Assembly: GCA_033064195.1 (NCBI GenBank)
Contig: JARBJD010000034.1
Location: 328,636 to 392,635, forward strand
Length of the DNA stretch: 64,000 bases
Direction of reading: 5' to 3'
DNA from: Blattamonas nauphoetae
Lineage: Eukaryota; Preaxostyla; Oxymonadida
The notes under the pieces were generated by a model. The model was not told the origin of the DNA. It made no database searches and was given only the letters and a program-made list of their open reading frames with translations. Below, in pieces: positions 46,344 through 54,973 of the stretch (position 1 is the stretch's first letter; the number at the start of each line of letters is the position of its first letter). The position numbers and the translations under genes are program-made.

Positions 46344-49300
46344 ATGGGCATGATCTCATGGATGTCAATGGACGACAACATTTTATTTCAAAATCATCCT
46401 GAAACAACTAGTCAATATAATTCTACCGAATCTGATCGGATAATCTTCCCAGAACGTGAAGCTTTCTTGAATTTCGATCCAAACTCAGAATTGTCGTTTG
46501 AGGATGAATCGACGATGTACTGTTCACTTGTTACCCTTGTGAAGGAGAACTATCCGTTTTCCGGTGCCCTTCAAGAAAGAACCGCCCTGTTTTTGAAGAG
46601 TCTCGAAACACCTTGGGGAGCAAGCAAACAAGCAGTCAAACTAGTGACTGACCTCGTTCCCTCTTCAGCCGGATCGCCTTCTGGATTTGTTGATAGCATT
46701 TCCACTCTGTTGTCATCTCCCTCATCGACTGTGGTGATTGCAGCGCTTTCTCTCCTGAACTACACTTTCTGCAATTCATCGACGGTAATGAAGTGTCGTT
46801 TCGTGGAGTCAGATTTCATCCCCAATGTGTTATCGACTCTTCAACCTCACACACAACCAATTTTAGGAAATGAAAAGTTAATCGCCATTCTGATAAGAAT
46901 CATCAGTCAGCGAGGTAATTTGTATTTGGTGCTACTGGGTTTTTCAAAGGGTCAGATCGTGCTCATTTCAACATGACATGAATATTAGCTTTTTTTATCG
47001 AAGTTTTCACATTAAGAACACTTCACTTCACAAATCAGCTCGTTTAAATGAACATTTTTCCACTAGAACGGATTCAAGCGAGGGAAGTCGACTTCCGTCT
47101 GGTGATGCTTTTGACATTAAATTCACGCATACAATATCTCTACACCATTTAATGAACTTCAATGAATTCACTAGACTAATCTAACATGATTTGATGAAAT
47201 GAGCATGATCTGACCCTTTGAAAAACTCTCTCGCACCAAATTCAAATTACCTGGGTGATTCTCCAACCGATGTCACAACCGCCTGGAATGGATTCTCTCG
47301 AATTTTCATAAATATGGAAAACTGTTTGTACGAAAATAAGTGAAAGACAGTCAAGTGAGGCAGACTTGTCACAATGTTCTCTGTCAGGATTTATCCCCCC
47401 TTCTTCTTAAGTTCCTTCTCTGCTTGACGTTGAGAAGGCTGTCTCTTAGGAATGGAACAATTGGGCAGAATTCGTTCGGCAAAGTCATCGTCTTCAGCAA
47501 ATCTCATTCGTCTCGCGATTTGGTGAGGAATCAGTTGTCTTTTTCCCGGTCGTGAATGTTCGCCATGAGAGATTGTTTGGTCGTCATCATGAAGTTGTGT
47601 TGAACCATATTGCAACATTTTTTCGCGCTGGTTGATCCTGTTCACTGTACCCGCCTTGATTGTGATTTCATCGACAGGGATTTGTTCTGGGTATGATTTC
47701 AAGGCTCTCGGAACAGATTTAGCTGGTGAAACGAGTGTTAATTTACACCATTGGCTGAGTGGAAAACTAAGGAAAGGAGATGCTAAACATTCATTGTTGA
47801 ATGTGCGAAAATGGAGAAAGTTTTTGATCCCAACGATCGTGAAGTTGGAAAAGACTACAGTGTCTCTCAAAATGACTTCATGGAAAGAATGCGAGGATGA
47901 GAGATGTTGTAGAGTAATTTGATTTCGGAAATAGTGGATGAGATCTGAACATGACTTGATTTTACTGTCGATGCGATTCCAACGCAGACAACTTGTTAAT
48001 CTCCCAAAAGCTCCATCACACTCATTTTTTCCGTGTCCTTCATTGAAGAAGGACACAGAAACTGAGCATGAGGGAAGATACGCTTGTATTCCAAACAGCG
48101 CAAAAGAGATGAATGTCCCGCATCTAAAATGTGGGCCTGTGTCAGACCACAACAGTAGTTTTCTCAGCTGCCTGAATTCCTGGAATAGTAGCAGGTCTCG
48201 AAAGCAATGAATTACGAATGGGCCGTCATGGTTGAGGAATTTTGATAAGAAGTGAATATATCGATAAGTTGTAGCTCCTGATTGTTGTTTCGTGATCAGA
48301 GTAAAACCCAAGTGACTAATTTGCTGTTTTCTGTAAAAATCCTTCGAATTTTGTTGCTCAGCTAGACAGAGTCTCCAATTTTCCTTGAAGTCATAAACCA
48401 AAACTGCTTCTTCGTTGCCGAGGGAATCAATCTGTTGATGATATGCATCTCTGGTAAATAGAGCGTGTTGTTTGTGATTTGATAAGGTGATGACTTCGTC
48501 TATTAGTTTCTTGTCCGGGTCTTTCCCTTGTCCGCGGATTGCATTTATCTGTTTGTTTGCTTCATCCAGTCTTGCGCACTGATTGCAGCAATCTGTGCGA
48601 CGTTTTGGTCGACTCATATTCTGACAGAATTTGTATAAGGATGACTGCGACAGACTTGTCGCTGGATGTTCGTCTCTGAATTTCCGGAGGAGGTTGCGCT
48701 TCGAATCGTTTAAGACTCGTGCTGTCCACTTCCATCGAAACTGGTTTTTTTTCTTCATCTTTGTTTCAGTCTGTTCAGTCCTCGCCATCTGGAACGTCAC
48801 CTGCTCCAAATCAAAATCAACCCGTGGTTTCTTTGTTTGTGTACTACTTGATTCGGTTGAATGCCGATGAAGAAAATCCCAGACAAGCAGTTTAGTTTCC
48901 ATTGGGATACAGCGTGAGTTCGGTGTTTGTTGAGGAGGACGATCGGGAGGATAGGTTTGACTGTGCACGTTGCGATACGGTTGTCTAAGTGTGTTGCGAT
49001 CGATTCCGAATTTATACTTCCTGAAGTCATTGTACGAAAATATGTGAAGGAGGGCTGTGAGAAGTAGAATCTTCGAGTGTTTACTCATGGCCATGTAACA
49101 GAGGCGAAGCTGAGTCATGAGACGCTCAAAGGATGCTTTCATGAACGATAACAGATATGAAAGGCAAGCTATTCAAACCTTGATGTTTTTTTCGGATTCT
49201 GTCTTCCACAATTTGCCCTTCCGTTGTATGTTCGACTGTGAATTGGAGGAGTGCTTCAGAATGCTCTGGATCCAGCTCTTTTGTTCTTTTTATGATCTGT

Positions 49301-49939
49301 CTCGCTCTCCATTCCATCGCTTTCTTAGGTACAGAATATTCCGAAAACATGTTGATCAGACCCAGTGTGTGACATGTCAAAAAGAATCTCCCACCTCGCT
49401 GACTGATCATCAATAGCCTCTTTCTCGAATCTCTGTTATATTTCAGTGAACTGGGCTTCACTACTGAAATTGAAAAATACAACAATCGCGAAATGATCCT
49501 TCGGAAAGTTGTTATTCCGTCCGCTCACGTTGTGATGTTTCTGATCTCAAATCAGCGCATCCTCAATGAAGACTTACTCAAGTACATCATGTATGTATTA
49601 ATCAGATTCATTAAAGTAGGCCCATTTCATCGACCAACAATGGAGTTTGTCCTCGCATCTCCGATAGTGATGACAATATCAAGTTGTCTCTCAAACGTCG
49701 TAGACTGGACTCCTCTCGAAGAAATCAATTTATCAATGAAGAAATGGAAGGAACAAGACCCAGAAGTGGCCCAATCGGGAAAAAAGATGATCCAAGCTCT
49801 GATTTCGGAAGGCTTCGAAGACACACTCGAACAGAAGTTCATCCGCAACTTTGTTGACATTGAGAACTACTATATTATCAAGACTTGTCTCTCCATCTCA
49901 CGACTTCTGGGATCGAATGTGGAATGCCCTGAATGGTGA
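46344..49939 (+). CDS. Helical-repeat host protein, split by a 2.5-kb transposon
   Basis: Two pieces, 46344-46903 and 49411-49939, join exactly in frame (LIAILIRII then NSLFLESLLYFSELGFTTEI) when the element and one ATCAT target copy are removed, giving 362 residues. The N-terminal part holds SFEDESTMYCSLVTLVKENY; helical leucine-rich repeats follow (TLLSSPSSTVVIAALSLLNY). The second half holds REMILRKVVIPSAHVVMFLI and PFHRPTMEFVLASPIVMTI. The overall look is an all-helical ARM/HEAT-like solenoid. I recognise this as one of the largest gene families of Blattamonas-type oxymonads, function unknown. Apart from the insertion it looks intact. A decayed fragment of the same family seems to lie at 33.05 kb. 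Confidence 0.75.
46913..47252. mobile_element. Small MITE inside the left end of the 2.5-kb transposon
   Basis: Inverted arms AGGTAATTTG(T/A)ATTTGGTGC and, further in, TTTTTCAAAGGGTCAGATC, about 70 bp each, around a 200-bp AT-rich middle with no gene. Target copy not clear. Confidence 0.65.
47391..49350 (-). CDS. DDE-type transposase of uncertain superfamily, one intron
   Basis: Exons 49350-49179 and 49135-47391 join through a 43-nt intron (KKHQ then ASFERLMTQ), giving 638 residues from the ATG at 49350. Visible parts are a Cys cluster CCNQCARLD (finger-like), VLVYDFKENWRL, LLLWSDTGPHFRC and FFNEGHGKNECDGAFGRL. The three acidic positions in D-FKEN, SDTGPHF and HGK..CDG suggest an RNase-H-fold DDE/D core. 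The HGK-x-x-x-DG signature occurs in poorly characterised eukaryotic transposases. The tail is basic. Earlier starts in the same frame overlap the target duplication and are unlikely. A profile search against all DDE superfamilies would place it. Confidence 0.7.
49136..49178 (-). other. 43-nt GT-AG intron in 2.5-kb transposon's transposase
   Basis: On the minus strand begins GTTTGAATAGC and ends GTTCATGAAAG. It joins the N-terminal exon to the main frame through a complete Ala codon. Confidence 0.6.
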
Positions 49940-50720
49940 GATCTCAAATGTCACGTCGACGCAAACTCTCTCGACTGACTCCTACTCGTATCAGCGGACT
50001 TTCTTTCAATTCTGGAAATGCTCTGATTGCTGGTACTGACGAACAGATTCTGAGACCACCTACAATCGTCCCGAAATGGTTTGCTCTTTTGGGTTCGTCA
50101 TTCTCAACGCAGTTGTCTTTTGCTGTCGTTTTGTCGACGTCACAATCTCCAAACAAGTCCTGGCGTTACTGAACGATGCATTGTGACCAGATTCTCTTTC
50201 CCAATCTCGACTTGTGGACCGTCTCACAACCGCATCTCGTTTATCTCGTCAAATTGGGATGGGCCCTCACTCCCGCCATTCTACGACCATCCACGATATG
50301 TTTGAGGTGAGATCTGATATTTTGATGTTATTCTTGTTCTCCCAACGACAGTTTCTTCTCGCTCTCTTCTTTCTCCACACTCTTCCATTATTGTTTTATC
50401 TCGTCAACATCATCTTCTCTCGTTCTCCCACACCAGCAAACAAAAGTAGTTATAGAAGCGAAAGTAATTATTTTTGGTCTCGCAATATATATTGATATCT
50501 CAATCTCCGTGCCGATTGACCCAATTTTGAATCTTGTATTAAAAGTATTTAATGCATTTAAGAAGTGTCAAATTTTGGGAGATATTTTCAAAATTTAGTC
50601 TAAAAACAACCTAATTCTAAAGTGTCCATTTTGAAGCAAATTTTTGGTCTATTTCAAAAATTTAGGTCATTTATCACCTTCATCAGAATACACTCAAAAC
50701 GGTCTCGTTTTATTTTTTTT
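49940..50720. other. 3' flank of host gene, then AT-rich border
   Basis: To about 50330 the sequence has host-like composition with short decayed frames. After about 50450 it becomes AT-rich, like the gene cluster that follows. No gene supported. The left border of the virus-like segment must lie here but I found no terminal repeat. Confidence 0.4.
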
Positions 50721-50721
50721 C

Positions 50722-50743
50722 CAATTTTTTAATTCTATATAAA
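50722..50743 (+). promoter_or_regulatory. Start-adjacent TTTTTTAATT box, gene 1
   Basis: CAATTTTTTAATTCTATATAAA lies directly before the ATG at 50744. Similar boxes end at 53255 and 53688, each touching an ATG. See the matching finding. Confidence 0.6.
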
Positions 50744-51523
50744 ATGACAAGCAACTCATTCAAGAATCAACCGAAAGACCAAATTGCTGGAGCACTTCTT
50801 CGACTAAATATTCATGCAAATCCATTCCAGACTCGTGATGCACTCTGGAAGGAATTGCAAAGTGAATTGATCAAACTTGGTTGTAAACCTCCTCATTCAA
50901 CAGATAAAGTTACGAGATTCATTTCAGATGTTTTCCCACGACTAAAATACAATCATGACAAGCTGGTTATGATTGGTCTCCTTGGAATGGATGATTTAAC
51001 GAAACTACTGAATCTCATGTATGGTTTCAATTTTCATCTTGATGAATATGCAATGTATGTGTACCGATGTATCGAAGTCATGGAACTTCAACATCTCATC
51101 GCACTCGATCTCATTCGATTTTGTGATGAGAAAAAGATAGAACTCATTCCTGGGACAACTAAATATGATCAGCTTCTTGAAGAATTCACCAAATATAAAG
51201 CAGAACCAGTTGATTGGAAATCTATTCCTGAGAAGCAGCTTACAACATTCACGACAGGAATTCTGAAGAAGATAATGCGAAATGACATTGTATGTCACAT
51301 TGCTAAACTGCTCTGGTTTGAATCTTACAATGTGAATTTTGTTCTCTTCATCGGATACGATAAAGGCAAACCAGTTCAATTCGGTGATGACAATGGAATC
51401 CTGAAATTTGACAATATGTGTTTCTTTGAAGCTCTTGCCGTTCACAGATTATCAAAAGAACTGAATACAACGCTTGCAAGTAAAGTGAAGAGATATTTGG
51501 ATGATCGTCAGAAACAATCATAA
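50744..51523 (+). CDS. Unknown protein of virus-like cluster, DNMCFFEAL motif
   Basis: 259 residues, complete from ATG to stop, AT-rich codon choice unlike the host genes. Mostly helical. Near the C-terminus it has GILKFDNMCFFEALAVHRL, which resembles the Cys box of OTU-like proteases (DN.CFF.AL), but the chain ends about 30 residues later, so a full catalytic domain is not present. Similar boxes precede polymerase or protease regions in some large DNA transposons and viruses of protists; that link is from memory. First gene of a co-directional set. Function unknown. Confidence 0.65.
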   Translation: MTSNSFKNQPKDQIAGALLRLNIHANPFQTRDALWKELQSELIKLGCKPPHSTDKVTRFISDVFPRLKYNHDKLVMIGLLGMDDLTKLLNLMYGFNFHLDEYAMYVYRCIEVMELQHLIALDLIRFCDEKKIELIPGTTKYDQLLEEFTKYKAEPVDWKSIPEKQLTTFTTGILKKIMRNDIVCHIAKLLWFESYNVNFVLFIGYDKGKPVQFGDDNGILKFDNMCFFEALAVHRLSKELNTTLASKVKRYLDDRQKQS

Positions 51524-53234
51524 ATTATTGACTTATTTTTGTCGTCATTTTTTGGTGTTTTTCCCTTTTTTACCACAAATCAGTCAAATCCAAAGTGAGA
51601 ACCATTTCGAAAAATTCTGCAAAAAATTCTAAAATCTTGGGGACACTGTAGGTCATCGATCAAGACAATCCTGATGAAAATCGGTTGAGAATTCGTCGAA
51701 CTGTGTACCGAACTTAGGTCGAAAAAGTGACGAAAAAGTCGATGTTCGGATTTCGCCACTATGAACCGCTTTATGGCTCAAATTGTGCTCAAACACGTTC
51801 TAAAATTACAAAATTGATATTGATAGGTGAAATTTTAGGAAAAAAGCACTTTTGAAAAAAAAGTTTGATCCGACCCCACAACATATTTTGAAAATGACAA
51901 ATGTTATAAGGAGGAGAAAATGACGTCTCGCTCTTCTCCAACACGTCACTTTTCGCCCTCTGATGGTCTCAAAACATGTCAAATCGGTAGTGGACAGGTA
52001 TTCGCGTCATTCGGTTCTGACGATCCTCGACACACGATCGTTTTCACAATTTTTCACCAATTTTCATTTCTCATTGATTTCCTTCAAACCACTTCACAAT
52101 CGTCATTAAACAACCCTTTTTTGAGAATTCTGGTTGTACATCACCTATAGTTCTCTCTGGAGGGTCGGTTTTTCGATCACTCTTGTGACGACACACTTGC
52201 ACCAACATTTTGACACTATAGATTTTTTGATCCGATTTTCACTGCAAATCCTTCTTTCTCGCGGTATGAGTAAGGTGTGCCTGAATTTTGAGGAGATTTT
52301 GTCGGATAGTTCTCCCATAAAGTCACTTTTTCATGTTTTCACTTTTCAACTTTTAACCGTTTTTGTCACTTCAAAACCGACTGTAGTCCCTTTCATTTCA
52401 TCACTTTCTCTCCCCATTTCACATTTGATCTCTTCACCATTCCTCTTCATTTTGCTCATATCACTTCCATTTTGTGGGTCGTTCTCACTTCACTAGCACA
52501 TCATTTTAGTCAACTTTTCATCAACTTTTTCACAAAAACAGAGTAAAAGAAAGTGAAACAACCAACAATGAAACGGGCAAGTCTGAAACTGAGAGTGAAA
52601 ATGACGATCGTGAAAACGGTGTGAAATGTGACACCAATAGTGAAAATGTCGCTTGTGTTCCGGTTTTTCTCTCTTAAAAACAACGAAAATGATTCAAAAA
52701 TGTACGTGATATGATGAAGATTACGGAAAAATTCCGAGATATGAAGTGAGCCGTTGAAAGTGAGATCTCTGCAAAAGTCCGGAAAACTCAGTAAACGAGA
52801 ATTTGTGTGTTGAATTTGAAAACAAGATTAAGAGAAAGAAACATGAATGAAGTGGTTAAAAACAGTAAACACTGAAAAAATGAAGACGGAAGTGAGGTCA
52901 AAAACGAAACAATAATGAGCAATAAACAAGTGACAATTCGATCAAAACTAGAGAAAACAAAGCTGAAATAAGATAAAAATGAACTCGATATGGTGAAGAA
53001 TACATACTTTTTCCGAGATCTGGACCTGGTTGTGAAACCTCAAATATCTCTGCAAAAGTCCGGAATCTTCAAAAAACGAAGCATACCACGATGATCCTGG
53101 AGTTCAGGAGATTCCAAAACGCGAAGAATCGGAACGAAACAAACACTTGTGAGAAATGAGTGATCGAACCCATTGATCCTCGTTTCTGGTGAAAAATCCA
53201 AAACTGAGAAAACAACGAAAGAAAATATAATTCT
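51524..53234. other. 1.7-kb AT-rich spacer in virus-like cluster
   Basis: No supportable gene. Repetitive-looking A- and T-rich sequence with fragments such as GTCCGGAA repeated around 52780 and 53058, each preceded by CTCTGCAAAA. It may hold regulatory or origin sequence, or an intervening decayed segment. Confidence 0.4.
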
Positions 53235-53255
53235 GAATTTTTTAATTTGTATTAA
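53235..53255 (+). promoter_or_regulatory. Start-adjacent TTTTTTAATT box, gene 2
   Basis: GAATTTTTTAATTTGTATTAA directly before ATG 53256. Nearly identical to the box before gene 3. Confidence 0.65.
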
Positions 53256-53645
53256 ATGAATCCAACTGAAATGTACAAGGACAGACGTCGAGTATGTTCA
53301 GAACAAGCATTAATTGAATCAATGAGAGAAGAGAACTGTTCGCTAGTCTCTGAGTATGTCAGAAATAATGTGCCAGTGACGTATGTGCATGAGCGAGTTG
53401 AATGGAGAATAAAACCAAAGTTGTGGAATCAAGGAAACAGACCTCACATTGCGAAACGTCGACACTATACTCAATCATTCGTTGAAAATGAACTGAAGAA
53501 ATACAATTGTGAACTCGTCGGTGAGTACACTAAAGTTCTAGTTCCATTCACATATCGAGAGATTGGCGGAAGTGAAGTGTTCAGAATTAGACTTGATGCA
53601 TGGCTGACTGCTAAGAAAAAGCCCCATCTGAGAAAACAGAAATAA
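53256..53645 (+). CDS. Small two-repeat protein of virus-like cluster
   Basis: 129 residues built of two related halves: ENCSLVSEYVRNNVPVTYVH...W...RPHIAKR and YNCELVGEYTKVLVPFTYRE...W...KPHLRKQ. The N-C-x-LV-x-EY ... VP-x-TY ... W ... PH pattern is like small treble-clef or AP2-like repeats seen in large DNA viruses and phages, where they bind nucleic acid; that is inference. Very basic at both repeat ends. Complete frame with its own box, followed 43 bp later by the next gene. Confidence 0.65.
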   Translation: MNPTEMYKDRRRVCSEQALIESMREENCSLVSEYVRNNVPVTYVHERVEWRIKPKLWNQGNRPHIAKRRHYTQSFVENELKKYNCELVGEYTKVLVPFTYREIGGSEVFRIRLDAWLTAKKKPHLRKQK

Positions 53646-53667
53646 ACGCTCAACTTTTTTTATTTTC

Positions 53668-53688
53668 GGATTTTTTAATTTGTAGTAA
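53668..53688 (+). promoter_or_regulatory. Start-adjacent TTTTTTAATT box, gene 3
   Basis: GGATTTTTTAATTTGTAGTAA directly before ATG 53689. It differs from the gene 2 box by three bases over 21. Confidence 0.65.
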
Positions 53689-54189
53689 ATGGCACTGCTA
53701 AAACCAGTCAAGGAAAGAATTCAAGAAATTCGAGATCTCTTTCCGAATGCACAATTTCAATTTAGTGATGGTCGAACGTATATTCCAGACAGCAAAAATT
53801 ATCAACATCATCGTTCATTTCTTCTGAATATGCTTCAACACACAGATCTCGAGTTTCCACATCCAACAAAGAATCTCGATCTCAATCTCATTCCAGATTT
53901 TATTGAACAAGTGAAACTTCGACAACAGATGGCGTCAGAAGATCGACTCGCTCACCGAATGATTGTTGAGAACATGAAAGCAAATCCAAGAGGGAACAAA
54001 GATGAACTGAAAAAGCAAGTGTTCAGAATGACGTGGAAGCTGAAATCAATCGAAGAGAAGCTGATGGATCATTGGATGAAGAATCTGTTGATCATTCAGA
54101 AGAAAAATGAACAAATGGAAAGAGAGAAGTGCAGACATTTGATGGATTTGAAGAATGCATCTTGCTCGCTGAACCGCGTGACAAAGTAG
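53689..54189 (+). CDS. Unknown helical protein of virus-like cluster
   Basis: 166 residues, complete. The N-terminal third mentions aromatic and acidic residues in a compact pattern; the rest is strongly helical and charged (KLKSIEEKLMDHWMKNLLII, then E/K-rich), probably a coiled coil. No motif recognised. It is followed after about 10 bp by the next frame, so the cluster is tightly packed. Confidence 0.6.
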   Translation: MALLKPVKERIQEIRDLFPNAQFQFSDGRTYIPDSKNYQHHRSFLLNMLQHTDLEFPHPTKNLDLNLIPDFIEQVKLRQQMASEDRLAHRMIVENMKANPRGNKDELKKQVFRMTWKLKSIEEKLMDHWMKNLLIIQKKNEQMEREKCRHLMDLKNASCSLNRVTK

Positions 54190-54199
54190 CATTCAATTC

Positions 54200-54973
54200 T
54201 TGTCTCATGGATGCACGAAGGAAGTTCAAAAGAATGAAGTCGAGAAGGTTGAAGATAATGGAAAACCATATCAACTGTACTTCCACAATCATCTGAAGAA
54301 CGTTGAAGAAATCACAACATTCATCAATGCAGTATTCGACAAAGAGAAGGATCATCCATTCAAGATTAGCATTGACTTTGGTAAGATCATCGAGAGAAAA
54401 GACAAAGATGAGACAACTTACAATGACTTCAGACCAGAATTGGAGAACACGTCAAAGAGTTTTCCGACAGTGATCCGAAGTACTGGAGATATTAATGAGT
54501 ATTCAAAATATGCAATCAATCTGATCAAAGAATCACAAGAGAGAACACTGATGGATACGAAGACAATGTACATCGCTTTCCACTCAATTCTAGTTGCAGT
54601 CTATCGATTCCCAGTTGCAGGAAAAGCAAATGCCATTCTCACTGAACACATCAAAACGAGAAACGTTCGGTACATTGATTCTGAGTTCAACATCTGCTTC
54701 TTTCAAGCACTATCATTCCTCACACTTCCTGAAGTTCCTGGTAAGAAGATATCAATCAACATGAGAAACGTTGAAGCAAAAAGATTGTTCGCAGAATCGA
54801 AGAATCTGACCCACCTGAAGCCACATCAACTTACTGAACACTTACGCAATTATCCTGGATTTGATATCGCTTGTGATTTGGAGAAAGAAATGATTAGACA
54901 CAACATCACAGTTCACATTTATGAATATGATGAAGACAAGAAGAAGTACCCGAACTCGAGTTCGACTAGTGAC
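54200..54973 (+). CDS. Unknown protein of virus-like cluster, cut by a hAT
   Basis: About 258 residues up to the point where a hAT element begins (54974); the rest of the gene, if present, lies beyond the insertion. The frame has no ATG at its beginning, and no TTTTTTAATT box is seen here. It contains IDSEFNICFFQALSFLTLP, again like an OTU-type Cys box, and YEYDEDKKKYPNSSS near the interruption. The product and role are unknown. With the first gene it shows that two proteins of this cluster share the CFF-x-AL box. Confidence 0.55.

Larger units (their letters stand above)
46904..49405 (-). mobile_element. 2.5-kb transposon with unusual transposase, 5-bp target
   Basis: Flanked by ATCAT (46899-46903 and 49406-49410). 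Inverted ends CAGTCAGCGAGGT; on the left, a small inverted-repeat insertion (46913-47252) interrupts the terminal repeat, which then resumes as GGGTGATTC against GGGAGATTC on the right, making the original repeat about 22 bp. It contains a spliced transposase gene on the minus strand. A 5-bp target and CAGTCAG ends fit no common superfamily directly. Confidence 0.85.
50744..54973 (+). mobile_element. Candidate virus-like (Polinton-like) integrated segment
   Basis: Four co-directional frames, AT-rich against the surrounding DNA, three with the same start-adjacent box. No capsid, packaging ATPase, integrase or polymerase is seen within the window, so the family is unproven. The segment looks partial here, since a hAT element and then a long minisatellite lie across its right side; its other end was not found. 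The three boxed genes look whole, so the integration is probably not very old. Confidence 0.45.

Noticed and set aside
46344-46976. Helical-repeat protein ending at 46976
   Set aside because: The last ~25 codons are transposon sequence; the frame continues at 49411 after the 2.5-kb insertion.
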